Origin: Exiguobacterium acetylicum DSM 20416
Lineage (GTDB): Bacteria; Bacillota; Bacilli; Exiguobacteriales; Exiguobacteriaceae
Length of the DNA stretch: 64,000 nucleotides
Assembly (NCBI RefSeq): GCF_000702605.1
Contig: NZ_JNIR01000001.1
Location: 734,501-798,500 of the forward strand
Reading direction: 5' to 3'
The translations under genes were made by a program, and so were the position numbers. The notes under the pieces are model-generated. The model worked only from the letters and a program-made list of their open reading frames with translations. It was not told the origin of the DNA and did no database searches. This document shows, one piece after another, positions 1 to 10,183 of this stretch. Within the stretch, counting starts at the first letter, position 1; each line of letters opens with the position of its first letter.

Positions 1-130
1 TCTGATCCATCTCGATTTCCTTGATTGCTTCGAGATCCTTAATCATCGCAAAGCCTGTTTTTGCTTTTTCTACATCACTAAAAATGATTGTCGTAATGAC
101 GTGCGTTGCATCGCTTTTATATTTCGCCAT
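1..130 (-). CDS. Unknown small protein, 5' part only (runs off the window start)
   Basis: The first 43 codons of a leftward gene are visible, starting at ATG 130-128 after a good GGAGG at about 8 nt spacing. The N-terminus begins MAKYKSDATHVITTIIFSDV and looks soluble, with no signal peptide. I do not recognise the family. A DUF1269-like or general-stress protein is a weak guess from the hydrophobic beta-strand followed by a charged helix. It is transcribed divergently from aconitase. Confidence 0.6.
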   Translation of the reverse strand, partial: MAKYKSDATHVITTIIFSDVEKAKTGFAMIKDLEAIKEIEMDQ

Positions 131-295
131 AATAAACGCCTCCACAAGAATCGGTTATCGTACTACACTTTTTAAGTACCCTGAACATTCTAAATGGAAA
201 CGCGAGACTGGAAATATGAAAAAAACAGGACAACAGAATAATTTTTTAATATCGGCAATAAGTAAAACTTATCGAAAGTCTTTTGTTCTTTCAAA

Positions 296-324
296 TTGTA
301 ACGGAATCCATATTATACTATGAT
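296..324 (+). promoter_or_regulatory. Putative sigma-A promoter of acnA
   Basis: TTGTAA at 296-301 and TATGAT at 319-324 are separated by 17 bp, about 63 bp before the acnA start codon. Both hexamers match the sigma-A consensus well. No CcpC or CodY dyad was recognised, so regulation is not resolved. Confidence 0.5.
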
Positions 325-387
325 AGAACTGTACAAGTAAGCGGTATCAGGGGCTTGATGTCGTGAACACTTAAAGGGGGAATCACC

Positions 388-3114
388 ATGAAGCAAACAG
401 ATGTGTCGCAAGATATCTTTGGCGCACGCCGTTCGTTTGAAGCAAACGGTAAGAATTATCAGTACTATAGTCTTGAAAAATTGGAAGAACTCGGATTGAC
501 AGAAGTCAAACGTCTTCCATACTCGATTCGTGTCCTACTCGAGTCAGTGCTTCGTCAACAAGATGGTCGTTCGATCACACGTGAACACGTCGAGAACTTG
601 GCGAAATGGGGAACAGCTCAAGTTTCGAACGATGTCGATGTTCCGTTCAAACCGTCACGCGTCATCCTTCAGGATTTCACAGGTGTTCCAACGGTCGTTG
701 ACCTCGCGTCACTTCGTAAAGCGATGCAAGATCTCGGTGGAGACCCATCGGTCATCAACCCAGAAGTACCAGTCGACCTCGTCGTTGACCACTCGGTTCA
801 AGTCGATGCTTACGGTTTTGCTGGAGCACTTGCAGAAAACATGGATCTCGAATTCGAACGTAACGAAGAGCGTTACAAATTACTTCGCTGGGCGACATCG
901 GCATTCGATAACTACCGTGCCGTACCACCAGCAACAGGGATCGTCCACCAAGTTAACCTCGAGTACTTGGCATCTGTTGTCCTTGAAAAGGAAACAGCAG
1001 ACGGTACAGTTGATGTGTATCCGGATACACTCGTCGGAACAGACTCACACACGACGATGATCAACGGTCTCGGCGTCCTCGGTTGGGGAGTCGGTGGGAT
1101 CGAAGCGGAAGCGGGCATGCTCGGACAGCCGTCATTCTTCCCAGTGCCTGAAGTCATCGGTGTACGCATCACAGGTGAGATGCACCCAGGAACGACAGCA
1201 ACAGACGTTGCCCTTCGTGTAACGGAAATGCTCCGTCAAGAGAACGTCGTCGGTAAATTCGTCGAGTTCTTCGGTCCATCACTCCACTTGATGTCACTTT
1301 CTGACCGGGCAACAATCGCGAACATGGCACCAGAATACGGTGCGACATGTGGGTTCTTCCCAGTCGACACAGAAACATTGACGTACCTTCGTCTGACAGG
1401 TCGCGATGAAGAATTGATCGAAAAAGTCGAGAACTACTCGAAAGCAAACGGTTTGTTCTACACACCACAAAACGAAGATCCAACATTCACGAAAACAGTC
1501 GAACTCGATCTTTCAACAATCGTTCCTGCCCTTGCTGGACCAAAACGTCCACAAGACCGGATCGATTTGACGGATGTTCATACATCATTCAAAAAAGCGT
1601 TAACGGCTCCACAAGGAAACGCTGGATTCGGCTTAGCGGAAGAAGAAGCGAACAAAGTCGCTGTCGTTCAGTTCGAAGACGAAGCAGTTGAAATGCGTAC
1701 GGGTGACGTGGCGATCGCTGCGATCACGAGCTGTACGAACACATCAAACCCATACGTCATGATCGGTGCGGGACTCGTCGCGAAAAAAGCGATCGAACTC
1801 GGTCTATCGGTTCCAAAATACGTCAAGACATCACTTGCGCCAGGATCGAAGGTCGTTACGGATTACCTCGAGAAATCAGGACTCCAAACGTACCTTGACG
1901 AACTCGGCTTCAACACAGTCGGTTACGGCTGTACGACATGTATCGGTAACTCCGGTCCACTCGACCGCGCTGTCGAAGACGCGATCCTCGGTTCAGACTT
2001 ACTCGTTTCGTCTGTCCTCTCCGGAAACCGTAACTTCGAAGGTCGTGTCCACCCGCTCGTCAAAGCGAACTACTTGGCTTCACCGCCACTCGTCGTCGCG
2101 TATGCACTTGCAGGAACAGTCGACGTCGATATCATGAACGCGTCACTCGGAACAGGCAAAGACGGACAAGAAGTCTTCTTTGCTGACATCTGGCCTTCAC
2201 GTGATGAGATCCAAACGATCATCAACACGGTCGTCACACCAGAAAGCTTCCGTGCAGAATACGATTCAGTCTTCACAGGAAACGAACGTTGGAACAACCT
2301 TGACGTGCCAACAGGCGATCAGTACGACTTCGACGGTGAGTCGACGTACATCCAAAACCCACCGTTCTTCGAGAACTTGGCGAAGGAAGCTGGTCAAGTC
2401 GAAGCACTCAACGGACTCCGTGTCTTCGGTAAGTTCGCTGATTCAGTCACAACGGACCACATCTCACCAGCGGGTTCATTCTCGAAAACGACACCAGCCG
2501 GTCAATACCTCGTCAACAAAGGGGTTGCACCGAAAGACTTCAACTCATACGGTTCACGTCGTGGTAACCACGAAATCATGATGCGCGGAACGTTCGCGAA
2601 CATCCGGATCCGTAACCAAGTCGCACCAGGTACAGAAGGTGGCTTCACGACGTACTGGCCAACAGGCGAAACAATGGCGATGTACGATGCTGCGATGAAG
2701 TACAAAGAAGATGGTACAGGTCTCGTCATCCTCGCTGGTAAAGACTACGGTATGGGTTCTTCACGTGACTGGGCAGCCAAAGGAACGAACTTGCTCGGCG
2801 TCAAAGCCGTCATCGCGGAGAGCTTCGAGCGGATTCACCGTTCAAACCTCGTCATGATGGGTGTTCTTCCACTTCAATACGTGGCAGGCACAACAGCTGA
2901 AACACTTGGTTTAACAGGTGAAGAAGCAATCAGCATCGCAATCGATGAGTCTGTTCGTCCACGTGACATCGTCAAAGTCACAGCAACAGCGGCAGATGGA
3001 AAAGTCACTGAATTCGAAGCGATTGCTCGTTTCGATTCAGAAGTCGACATCGATTACTACCGTCACGGCGGGATCCTTCCAATGGTCCTTCGTGAGCGTC
3101 TCCAACAAGCATAA
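388..3114 (+). CDS. acnA: Aconitate hydratase AcnA (citB-type)
   Basis: This 908-residue enzyme isomerises citrate to isocitrate through cis-aconitate in the cytosolic TCA cycle. It has full length for the AcnA/IRP1 type. The three Fe-S cysteines are visible: one in [10 protein letters not shown] (Cys449) and two in [12 protein letters not shown] (Cys515 and Cys518). The swivel domain follows a linker, with [15 protein letters not shown] near residues 790-805. The ATG follows AAAGGGGGA. It is a single-gene unit closed by a strong terminator. Aconitases of this type can also bind mRNA when the cluster is lost; that is family knowledge, not shown here. Confidence 0.98.
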   Translation: MKQTDVSQDIFGARRSFEANGKNYQYYSLEKLEELGLTEVKRLPYSIRVLLESVLRQQDGRSITREHVENLAKWGTAQVSNDVDVPFKPSRVILQDFTGVPTVVDLASLRKAMQDLGGDPSVINPEVPVDLVVDHSVQVDAYGFAGALAENMDLEFERNEERYKLLRWATSAFDNYRAVPPATGIVHQVNLEYLASVVLEKETADGTVDVYPDTLVGTDSHTTMINGLGVLGWGVGGIEAEAGMLGQPSFFPVPEVIGVRITGEMHPGTTATDVALRVTEMLRQENVVGKFVEFFGPSLHLMSLSDRATIANMAPEYGATCGFFPVDTETLTYLRLTGRDEELIEKVENYSKANGLFYTPQNEDPTFTKTVELDLSTIVPALAGPKRPQDRIDLTDVHTSFKKALTAPQGNAGFGLAEEEANKVAVVQFEDEAVEMRTGDVAIAAITSCTNTSNPYVMIGAGLVAKKAIELGLSVPKYVKTSLAPGSKVVTDYLEKSGLQTYLDELGFNTVGYGCTTCIGNSGPLDRAVEDAILGSDLLVSSVLSGNRNFEGRVHPLVKANYLASPPLVVAYALAGTVDVDIMNASLGTGKDGQEVFFADIWPSRDEIQTIINTVVTPESFRAEYDSVFTGNERWNNLDVPTGDQYDFDGESTYIQNPPFFENLAKEAGQVEALNGLRVFGKFADSVTTDHISPAGSFSKTTPAGQYLVNKGVAPKDFNSYGSRRGNHEIMMRGTFANIRIRNQVAPGTEGGFTTYWPTGETMAMYDAAMKYKEDGTGLVILAGKDYGMGSSRDWAAKGTNLLGVKAVIAESFERIHRSNLVMMGVLPLQYVAGTTAETLGLTGEEAISIAIDESVRPRDIVKVTATAADGKVTEFEAIARFDSEVDIDYYRHGGILPMVLRERLQQA

Positions 3115-3125
3115 GTTGTCTAATC

Positions 3126-3153
3126 AAAGGTGGGGGAAACCCCACCTTTTTTT
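3126..3153 (+). terminator. Rho-independent terminator after acnA
   Basis: A perfect 10-bp stem (AAAGGTGGGG / CCCCACCTTT) with a GAAA tetraloop is followed by seven T. It lies 11 bp after the acnA stop. Confidence 0.92.
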
Positions 3154-3171
3154 GACGAGAGGAGGAAAAAG

Positions 3172-3636
3172 GTGAACCGATTCAAGAAGTGGTTTCAACC
3201 GAAGGAAGACCAGCCGTTGCCGATGCGTGACGTGACGCTTGATGAAGTCAAACAAGCGACGCATGCCTTTGAATCCGAACTACCGAAAGGGACGAATCGG
3301 ACGGTACTTCTGGATGATGAGCAGCGAGTCGATTTAAAACAGCTGGAGCCGTATTTGAAAGCACGTTCGACACAAGTGTTTTACATGTCGCGTGAGACAT
3401 TCACCATCATGGAGGCAAAAGATCGGGAACTCGTCTATGAGATGGATCATGTCCAAGTCGCCGTCGATCGCTATTTTGACCGGGTGAAGAAACTCCCGTT
3501 GAAACCATATAGCAAGACGTTCCAAGTCGACTGCGCGATGTTGTTTCAGGATGGCTATTTGCGCGAAATGCCGCATCATAGCTATTATTTGGTCGATGAG
3601 TCGATGATCGTCTCGCTGACGCCGAAGGAAGCATAA
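3172..3636 (+). CDS. Conserved hypothetical soluble protein, 154 aa
   Basis: The chosen start is GTG 3172, preceded by GAGAGGAGG with 6 nt spacing; an upstream in-frame start would lie inside the acnA terminator. The protein is charged, has no signal or membrane segment, and carries an N-terminal basic-aromatic stretch (NRFKKWFQP) plus a C-terminal Tyr-rich region. I do not recognise a domain with certainty; it resembles small uncharacterised Bacillales proteins. It is monocistronic, with a terminator on each side. Confidence 0.8.
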   Translation: MNRFKKWFQPKEDQPLPMRDVTLDEVKQATHAFESELPKGTNRTVLLDDEQRVDLKQLEPYLKARSTQVFYMSRETFTIMEAKDRELVYEMDHVQVAVDRYFDRVKKLPLKPYSKTFQVDCAMLFQDGYLREMPHHSYYLVDESMIVSLTPKEA

Positions 3637-3645
3637 ACGTAATCA

Positions 3646-3679
3646 AGGGTGGACCGAATTCATTCGGTTCGCCTTTTTT
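3646..3679 (+). terminator. Intrinsic terminator
   Basis: An 11-bp stem with two G-U type wobbles (GGTGGACCGAA / TTCGGTTCGCC) is followed by six T. It lies 11 bp after the 154-aa gene. Confidence 0.8.
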
Positions 3680-3825
3680 GTTGTCCTGACCGTTTTCTGA
3701 TTTGTTCAAAAGTCTGACGAATTTAGTCAGAAATCGTGAAATCTCGGACAAACCCTTTGTATTCTCCTTATAAAACCGATACGATGATAAGGAATAGAGA
3801 CTTGAGCTAGGAAGGTGTACATGGC

Positions 3826-4533
3826 ATGACGAAACGAACGAGCACGTGGATTGCAGTAGCAATCGTGGCAATGGCTATCCTCCTTGCCTACAATTTTTAT
3901 CTCTTGAACAAGACGCAGACTGCAAGCGATGAAAAAGCCGCGACGGTCAAACCGTTTTATACGATGACACGCATTCAATATGTTGAGAAGAAACTCGCGA
4001 CGAAAAAAGATGAACTTGAATCACGCACGTATGAAGTCGTCTTTAATGACAAAGGTCATTTCCGGACAGAAGTCGTAGACGGTCCGTCAAAAGGATCGCT
4101 TGCGATCTGGAACGGGACGATGTTCCGTGAGTATGATGCGACAGGGAAGTTAGTCAATGAGACGAAAGCTGGCAAAAGTGTCAGTGCGCCGCGCCCATTC
4201 CTCTCACGTGGCTTCAACGAACAGATCCTCGCTTTCATTAACAAAGGTGACTTTGGACAAGTCGAGGGAGAAGCGGACATCGCCGGAATGGCAGCGGACG
4301 TGTATGTGAAAAAAGAACCGTCAAGCACGGTACCAGAAGAATGGATCAAACAATATCCATCGATCTTCGATAAAGAAAACAACCAAGAACAAGCAACGTA
4401 TTATGTCGCTTCCGACCGTTCGAAAGTACTCGGTGCGGAGTCACGCAATAACGGTAAATTGTTCTACTCTGTCAAAATGAAGAGTTTTGAAACGATCGAT
4501 ACGTTCGATCCGGATTGGTTAAAAGCAAAATAA
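3826..4533 (+). CDS. Membrane-anchored extracytoplasmic protein, LolA/RsiV-like fold suspected
   Basis: This 235-residue protein has one N-terminal membrane segment (residues 8-27, no lipobox cysteine) and a soluble outer domain. The alternating pattern (RTYEVVFNDKGHFRTEV, then SLAIWNGTMFREYD) resembles the curved beta-sheet of LolA/MucB-like lipoprotein-binding domains found in membrane-anchored Bacillus proteins. That assignment is inference from pattern only. ATG 3826 is preceded by AGGAAGG. No neighbouring gene points to a pathway. Confidence 0.8.
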   Translation: MTKRTSTWIAVAIVAMAILLAYNFYLLNKTQTASDEKAATVKPFYTMTRIQYVEKKLATKKDELESRTYEVVFNDKGHFRTEVVDGPSKGSLAIWNGTMFREYDATGKLVNETKAGKSVSAPRPFLSRGFNEQILAFINKGDFGQVEGEADIAGMAADVYVKKEPSSTVPEEWIKQYPSIFDKENNQEQATYYVASDRSKVLGAESRNNGKLFYSVKMKSFETIDTFDPDWLKAK

Positions 4534-4541
4534 ACAAGAAA

Positions 4542-4590
4542 CGACCGGCGATGACGCTACGAAACGGTAGCGGACAAAGTCGGTTTTTTC
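4542..4590 (+). terminator. Probable terminator with nested stem
   Basis: An inner CGCTAC/GTAGCG hairpin sits inside an outer ACCGGC/GTCGGT stem and ends in six T. It lies 9 bp after the preceding gene. Confidence 0.65.
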
Positions 4591-4609
4591 GAGACGCAGG
4601 AGGTTCAAC

Positions 4610-6853
4610 ATGGAAGCATTCTCGAAAGAGGAGATGTTCAATCAAATCAAAGCGTGGGAAGAGGGCGCGAAGGTCGAGGAGGTGCTCACCTTACGTTATG
4701 CCCAAAGTAGCCGGTTGCTTGGCGAAACGGAAGCACTCGTCCGCATCTTGGCATTACTTGTCGAGCATCGCTATATCATGACGGGACGACTGGATGCCTT
4801 AGCTGAGAGCTGGATGCAAGAAATCCGTCAGCATGGCCGCCTGCCAGCCCGTCTTGAGCAGTTGTTGACGGAACAACAATTACAAAGTACGTATCAGCGC
4901 CTTGTCGCGCATACGTTTCCGACGATTCGCGAGACGGACAATGCGAACGCAAAACGCTCGGCGACGAAGGAACTGATCCTCCAAGCAAGTCAAATCGTCG
5001 AGGAGACGGAACAAATCGTCGAACTGACGGAACGACTTCGTCGGTTGGATGCCGGACGCTGGACGGAACTGTTCGAGGCTGGAACGGCATTATTGCGTTC
5101 AAGTGCCACGCTTGAACAGACAGCGCAGACATTCGTCGACAGCTTACAAGAGCGTTTCTATTCCCGGGAAGCGTTCCGCGAGATGACGGAACTGAAAGCG
5201 ACGACGATCCAGGATCTCAAACGTGTCGTCGCTTTGCTCCCCGTCGAAAGCAAACAAGTCGAACGCTCAGCACTCGAGGAACTTGACGCGATGATTGGTC
5301 TCGAAGACATCAAACAACGGGTTCATCATATGTATCGCTTCTTGAAGTATCAACAGAAACGATCGGAAGATGGCTACCGTTCAAGCGATCAACCATCCCT
5401 ACACATGATCTTCATGGGGAACCCCGGAACCGGAAAGACGACGCTTGCCCGTTTGATGGCAAAGATCTATCACGAGCTCGGATTACTCGAACGACCGGAA
5501 GTCGTCGAGACGGATCGTTCATCGCTTGTCGGTGCGTTCGTCGGTCAGACGGAAGAACAGGTCATGAGTAAAGTCCGCGAAGCCGTCGGAGGGGTGCTCT
5601 TCATCGATGAAGCCTATGCCTTAAAACGTGCCGGACAAAGTGGGAACGATTATGGTCAGGCCGCGATCGATACGCTCGTCGCAGCGATGACGAGTGGGGA
5701 ATATGCAGGGCGATTTGCGGTCGTGCTTGCTGGTTACCCAGAAGAGATGCGTGATTTTCTGAAGGCGAACCCTGGACTGCGGAGTCGTTTTCCGGAATCG
5801 AATCATTATCTACTCGCCGACTATACGGATCAGGAGCTGCTCGCCATCGGACGCTCGATCGCGACCGCGAACGATTATGTCTTGACGGAACAAGCGGAGC
5901 GGGCATTACTCGGACGGCTTGAGCGGGAACGCGTCGACGCCAGTTTCGGAAACGGACGCGCTGTTCGCAATATCGTGCTCGATGCCATCTTCAAGAAGGG
6001 TGCGAGCCTTGGAGAGAGTGCCAGTCATGAAGACTTTGCCTTACTCGAACAAGAAGATTTCGAGATGGTACAAGAACCGGACGCAACCGTTGAGGAGCGG
6101 ATCGCTTCGCTCGTCGGATTGTCCGATCTCAAAGACGAACTCAAGCAGATTGAAGCCTTATTGTCGATGCAAAAACGTCGCCGGGAAGCGGGCTATAAAG
6201 TCTTGCCGGTTGAACTGCATGCGGTCTTTAGCGGCAATAGCGGGACCGGAAAGACGACTGTCGCGCAGCTTTATGCTGATGTGTTACGACAATGCGGTTA
6301 TTTGAAACGCGGACATCTGAAAGTCGTCAGCCGGGCAGATCTTGTCTCCGGTTACGTCGGACAAACAGCGCAAAAGACGCGTGACGCGATTCGCGACGCG
6401 CTGGGTGGTGTCTTATTCATAGATGAGGCGTATGCATTAAATGGTGGAGCGAACGACTTCGGAAAGGAAGCGATCGATACGCTCGTGGATGAGATGACGA
6501 AACATCAAGATAATCTCGTCGTCGTCCTTGCGGGTTACGAGCAACAGATGAACGCCTTGCTCGCAAGTAACCCAGGACTGAAATCACGCTTCAAACGGTC
6601 ATTCCACTTCCCGAATTACTCGCCAGACGAGTTGATTCAAATCATTGAAGGATATGCGGCACGGTTCGGATACGAGCTGACGGAGGACGCACGATTGACG
6701 CTTACCGAGAAGATTGATGTCGTTCCGAACGGAAACGCACGAGCGGCGATCACGATCGTCGAACAGGCGATCGCGAAGCAGTCGATGCGATTAATTGACA
6801 AAGTTAGCTTATCCGGTTCAGAATGGTCCTATCTTGAAAAAGAGGATTTTTAA
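4610..6853 (+). CDS. Tandem AAA+ ATPase, CbbX/SpoVK-like
   Basis: This 747-residue protein has an all-helical N-terminal region (about 1-215) and two CbbX-type AAA+ modules. The first Walker A is GNPGTGKTT near residue 270, followed by VLFIDEAYAL. The second is GNSGTGKTT near residue 542, again with VLFIDEAYAL. Both modules look intact, including the sensor-like VVLAGY segments. SpoVK of Bacillus has a single such module, so this is a double-domain relative. Members remodel or activate protein complexes; the client here is unknown. The start follows GGAGG. The thioesterase gene begins 12 bp downstream, suggesting one transcript. Confidence 0.92.
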   Translation: MEAFSKEEMFNQIKAWEEGAKVEEVLTLRYAQSSRLLGETEALVRILALLVEHRYIMTGRLDALAESWMQEIRQHGRLPARLEQLLTEQQLQSTYQRLVAHTFPTIRETDNANAKRSATKELILQASQIVEETEQIVELTERLRRLDAGRWTELFEAGTALLRSSATLEQTAQTFVDSLQERFYSREAFREMTELKATTIQDLKRVVALLPVESKQVERSALEELDAMIGLEDIKQRVHHMYRFLKYQQKRSEDGYRSSDQPSLHMIFMGNPGTGKTTLARLMAKIYHELGLLERPEVVETDRSSLVGAFVGQTEEQVMSKVREAVGGVLFIDEAYALKRAGQSGNDYGQAAIDTLVAAMTSGEYAGRFAVVLAGYPEEMRDFLKANPGLRSRFPESNHYLLADYTDQELLAIGRSIATANDYVLTEQAERALLGRLERERVDASFGNGRAVRNIVLDAIFKKGASLGESASHEDFALLEQEDFEMVQEPDATVEERIASLVGLSDLKDELKQIEALLSMQKRRREAGYKVLPVELHAVFSGNSGTGKTTVAQLYADVLRQCGYLKRGHLKVVSRADLVSGYVGQTAQKTRDAIRDALGGVLFIDEAYALNGGANDFGKEAIDTLVDEMTKHQDNLVVVLAGYEQQMNALLASNPGLKSRFKRSFHFPNYSPDELIQIIEGYAARFGYELTEDARLTLTEKIDVVPNGNARAAITIVEQAIAKQSMRLIDKVSLSGSEWSYLEKEDF

Positions 6854-6865
6854 GGGGGAAGCTAC

Positions 6866-7303
6866 ATGCACACGATTGAAATACCTGTCCGGTACGCCGA
6901 GACGGACATGATGGGCATCGTCTATCATTCGAACTATCTCGTCTATTTGGAATTGGCGCGGACAGAATTAATCCAGTCCTTGGGTCTTGATTACAAGGAG
7001 ATGGAAGATGCGGGATATGTCTCCCCGGTCACGAATGTCAATCTCGATTACAAACGCTCGTTGACGTACGGTGATACAGCGGTCGTCACAGTCTGGATTG
7101 ATCATTACGATGGACTACGAACGATTTATGGCTATACAGTCAAACATCCGGACGGGAAACTTGCAGTATCGGCGAAGACGACACACGTCGTCGTCAAGAA
7201 GGAAAACTTCCGACCGATTCGCTTGCCGAAGGTTTTCCCGAACTGGCACGAAATTTATGAGAAGATGAGTGAGACGGACGCAGCACTCTTAACGGAAGCG
7301 TGA
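6866..7303 (+). CDS. Acyl-CoA thioesterase, YbgC/4HBT hot-dog family (YneP-like)
   Basis: This 145-residue single hot-dog domain carries the family signature RYAETDMMGIVYHSNYLVYLE, where the Asp of the ETDMMG segment is the usual catalytic acid. Such enzymes hydrolyse acyl-CoA thioesters in the cytosol. Bacillus YneP is the nearest type by appearance. It follows the AAA+ gene by 12 bp with GGGGGA as RBS, so the two are probably cotranscribed, although no functional link is known. Confidence 0.92.
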   Translation: MHTIEIPVRYAETDMMGIVYHSNYLVYLELARTELIQSLGLDYKEMEDAGYVSPVTNVNLDYKRSLTYGDTAVVTVWIDHYDGLRTIYGYTVKHPDGKLAVSAKTTHVVVKKENFRPIRLPKVFPNWHEIYEKMSETDAALLTEA

Positions 7304-7314
7304 AGCGATACAAC

Positions 7315-7356
7315 AAAAGCGGGATCGATTTTTGAATCGGTTCCGCTTTTTTCTTT
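7315..7356 (+). terminator. Intrinsic terminator after the thioesterase gene
   Basis: A long stem (AAAAGCGGGATCGATT pairing with AATCGGTTCCGCTTTT, with wobbles) and a TTTG loop is followed by a T-rich run. Confidence 0.88.
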
Positions 7357-7541
7357 TATTTCAGTCTGAACAGTAAAATTTAGCACTTGGTACTAACGAC
7401 CGATGACAAAGTCAGGATCATTTGCGAAAATAAAGAAGCTGAAGTAAGGTAGGGACTTACTCCATCTGTCGGAAGTAGACTCGACGGATGGAACGATTAG
7501 CGGTAACATAGAGAAGCATAAAAAGAAGAGGGGTCTTACTC

Positions 7542-8570
7542 ATGAAAAAAATCGTAACCGTCAGTACGTTAGCGCTTCTCCTTGCAGGATGTAATCCTGG
7601 GGATCAACAAGCGGATGATACAACGAAAACGGAACAGAAATCAGATGAGACAAAACAATCAAACGACGAAACGAAAAAAGAAGACACAGCAAAAGACACG
7701 AACAAAGAAGAAACAAACAAAACAGACGAAACAACAAAAGACGATACGTCAGAAGAAGCAAAACAAGAAGACAATTCGTCTGATGCAACGCAAGAAAATC
7801 AAGAATCTTCAGATGAAACGAAAAAAGAAGAAGAACAAAAAGACGATACACCAGCTTCAGAGAACAAAACAGAGGACAAAAAAGATGAATCGACGGATAA
7901 ACCGGACAGTTCGTCTCAGGATCCAGAACAAGAGAAACCGTCGAAACCAGAAGATGAGACACCGGACGTTGATAAATCAGCAGATGCCAAAGCAGATCTA
8001 TCACTTGGTAATCTCGTCGTCGTCAATAAGAAATACAGCTTACCGATCGACTACAAACCATCGGATCTCGTCGTACCAAACGTCAGCTTCTCATACTCAG
8101 GTGTACTTGAGCAGAGCTACATGCGGGCGCCAGCTGCGAAACAGATGGAAAAGATGTTTGCCGCTGCTAAAAAAGAAGGCGTGACATTAAACGCTGTCAG
8201 TGGATTCCGTTCAGGCGAACGTCAAAAAGTATTGTATAATAATTATGTCGCACGTGATGGCAAGGCAGCTGCTGATCAATATTCAGCACGTCCTGGTCAT
8301 AGTGAGCACCAGACGGGTCTCACTTTCGATATTTCAGCACCAAGCGTTGGTAACGGGTTAACGGCTGCTCTTGGTGATACGAAAGAAGGGAAATGGATTG
8401 CGAATAACGCAGCGAAATATGGTTTCATCGTTCGCTACGATCGTGGCTTCCAATCACGGACAGGCTATACGTATGAGCCATGGCACATTCGTTATGTCGG
8501 TGTCGATGTCGCGACACAAATTAAAAATAACGGACAGACTCTTGAGGAATATATGAAAGTCGGTCACTAA
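7542..8570 (+). CDS. Lipoprotein D,D-carboxypeptidase, VanY/DacB-like (M15B)
   Basis: This 342-residue exported enzyme has a lipobox, LLLAGC, with Cys17 as the lipid-anchored residue. Residues about 20-150 form a very acidic low-complexity linker rich in Glu, Asp, Lys and Thr that probably spans the wall. The C-terminal domain carries the M15 zinc motifs: SGFRSGERQ, then [17 protein letters not shown] (His and Asp ligands), and EPWHIRYVG (third His). It trims the terminal D-Ala of peptidoglycan stem peptides. RBS is AAGAGGGG. plsY follows only 17 bp after its stop, suggesting partial cotranscription. Confidence 0.93.
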   Translation: MKKIVTVSTLALLLAGCNPGDQQADDTTKTEQKSDETKQSNDETKKEDTAKDTNKEETNKTDETTKDDTSEEAKQEDNSSDATQENQESSDETKKEEEQKDDTPASENKTEDKKDESTDKPDSSSQDPEQEKPSKPEDETPDVDKSADAKADLSLGNLVVVNKKYSLPIDYKPSDLVVPNVSFSYSGVLEQSYMRAPAAKQMEKMFAAAKKEGVTLNAVSGFRSGERQKVLYNNYVARDGKAAADQYSARPGHSEHQTGLTFDISAPSVGNGLTAALGDTKEGKWIANNAAKYGFIVRYDRGFQSRTGYTYEPWHIRYVGVDVATQIKNNGQTLEEYMKVGH

Positions 8571-8587
8571 GAGGTTGGAGGTTGACT

Positions 8588-9202
8588 ATGATTGAAATCA
8601 TAGGGATTTTAGTTCTTGGCTATCTGCTTGGTTCGATACCGTTCGCACTTCTTGTCGGGAAGTGGGGACACGGGATGGACATTCGCCAACATGGTAGCGG
8701 GAATCTCGGAACGACGAATACGTTCCGTGTCTTGGGAAAAAAGGCGGGAATCATCGTATTGATCGGTGATTTCGGAAAAGGAGCCGTCGCAAGTCTCGTT
8801 CCCATCTTGATGGGAGCAGATATACATCCGTTGTTTGCTGGACTAGCAGCTGTCATCGGTCACATCTATCCGATCTTCGCGAAGTTCAAAGGTGGAAAAG
8901 CAGTTGCAACGTCAGGTGGAATGTTGCTCGTGACGAGCCCTGTTCTGTTCATCTTCCTGCTCGTTTCCTTTTTGACGACACTTCGTCTGAGCCGGATGGT
9001 GTCGCTCAGTTCAATCGTGGCAGCAAGTGTCGGAATCGTTGTTTCCATCACGATTGGTGTCTTGACGAACGACTGGATCGTTCCGACGTTCTTTACGGTT
9101 CTTGCCTTGTTCGTCATCTTCAAGCACCGCGAGAACATCCAACGGATTCGCCAAGGTACAGAGTCTAAGATTCCACTCTTTGCAAAGAAACCGTCTGAAT
9201 GA
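8588..9202 (+). CDS. plsY: Acyl-phosphate:glycerol-3-phosphate acyltransferase PlsY
   Basis: This 204-residue integral membrane protein has five or more hydrophobic segments and the PlsY signatures [20 protein letters not shown] and [13 protein letters not shown]. It transfers an acyl group from acyl phosphate to glycerol-3-phosphate, the first step of phospholipid synthesis. ATG 8588 is chosen because GGAGG ends 6 nt before it; a TTG six bases upstream would overlap that site. The parC/parE genes that often follow in Bacillus are absent here. Confidence 0.97.
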   Translation: MIEIIGILVLGYLLGSIPFALLVGKWGHGMDIRQHGSGNLGTTNTFRVLGKKAGIIVLIGDFGKGAVASLVPILMGADIHPLFAGLAAVIGHIYPIFAKFKGGKAVATSGGMLLVTSPVLFIFLLVSFLTTLRLSRMVSLSSIVAASVGIVVSITIGVLTNDWIVPTFFTVLALFVIFKHRENIQRIRQGTESKIPLFAKKPSE

Positions 9203-9208
9203 GTCATT

Positions 9209-9257
9209 AAGACGCATCTACATCTCGTTCATTGAGATGCGGATGCGTCTTTTGTTT
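9209..9257 (+). terminator. Intrinsic terminator after plsY
   Basis: AAGACGCATC pairs with GATGCGTCTT around an inner CATCTC/GAGATG hairpin and ends in a T-rich run. Confidence 0.88.
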
Positions 9258-9393
9258 GTGGAAAAAGTCGGATAACGGACGAATTCAACGACATTTCATA
9301 GGAACTACACGTTTATTTACATCGGATTTACAAGACCTTTACAGATGTTCGATACACTAGAACTAGAACTTGTCTGTGAAGGGGGAAGCGCAC

Positions 9394-10158
9394 GTGTCGT
9401 TGTTAGGAGAAGAGCGGAAATCACGCATCATGGAATGGCTGGAAGAGGAAGGGAAAGTCATGACGAAGGATTTGATCGAACGTCTCGATGTCTCGGGAGA
9501 AACGGTACGACGCTACTTAGAGGAGCTCGAACGGGAACGGCAGTTGAAGCGCGTCTATGGCGGTGCCATCTATCAAGGAGGAAAACGAGAAACACCGATC
9601 TCGCGTCGGACGGATCAGTTGTCTCGCCGTTTAGCGCGTTATGCGAAAGGATGGCTCAGCGATTATTCCTGTATCTTTCTTGGTCGAGGCGAGCCGGTCG
9701 AGCATCTGTTGCCGTATTTAACGGGGAATGCGACGATCGTCACGAACTCACTAGTGGTCGCTAGTCACTTGGAGCAGTGCCGCAAGACGGGACCGTTCAA
9801 AGGTGAAATTCGGTTACTTGGTGGGACGGTCGATGCCTATGGGCGGACGGTCGGAGTCGAAGTCTTGCAGGCGCTCGATGCCTACGCTTTTGATGCCTGT
9901 TTTCTATCGTTTGACGGTGCCGAAATCGAGCGTGGCTTCGTCAGCGATGATATTGAATCCTCGCTGATTCAAAAAGCCGTCATCAGTTGTACGAAAGACG
10001 TTTATGCCTTCTTGGCGAATGATGAATTCCAGGGCAATCGTAAATATAAGGTGGCAGAGTTCCGACGTGCGAAGATCGTCCTCAGTCCAGCCTCCTATCC
10101 ACCATCGTGGGAGATGAAACTGTTCAACGAACGCGTGAACTGGATGGTCGTCTCATGA
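9394..10158 (+). CDS. DeoR-family transcriptional regulator
   Basis: This 254-residue protein has an N-terminal DeoR helix-turn-helix (ERKSRIMEWLEEEGKVMTKD then VSGETVRRYLEEL) and the linker signature KRVYGGAI. A DeoRC sensor domain follows, resembling phosphosugar isomerases. The usual effector is a sugar phosphate; its target is unknown. GTG 9394 is chosen because GAAGGGGGA lies 6-7 nt upstream. cutC follows 25 bp after the stop, so they may share a transcript, but no sugar operon lies nearby. Confidence 0.9.
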   Translation: MSLLGEERKSRIMEWLEEEGKVMTKDLIERLDVSGETVRRYLEELERERQLKRVYGGAIYQGGKRETPISRRTDQLSRRLARYAKGWLSDYSCIFLGRGEPVEHLLPYLTGNATIVTNSLVVASHLEQCRKTGPFKGEIRLLGGTVDAYGRTVGVEVLQALDAYAFDACFLSFDGAEIERGFVSDDIESSLIQKAVISCTKDVYAFLANDEFQGNRKYKVAEFRRAKIVLSPASYPPSWEMKLFNERVNWMVVS

Positions 10159-10183
10159 TACACTGATGCGGGAGGGATGTATC

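Noticed and set aside
912-1486. Long antisense reading frames inside acnA
   Set aside because: They are shadows of a codon-biased gene; no ribosome binding site and no recognisable product.
3130-3171. N-terminal extension of the 154-aa protein
   Set aside because: It would start inside the acnA terminator and lacks an RBS; GTG 3172 has a strong one.
7561-8004. Antisense hydrophobic frame opposite the acidic linker of the VanY-like lipoprotein
   Set aside because: Reverse complement of GAA/AAA/GAC-rich codons gives Leu/Phe-rich shadow; no gene signals.
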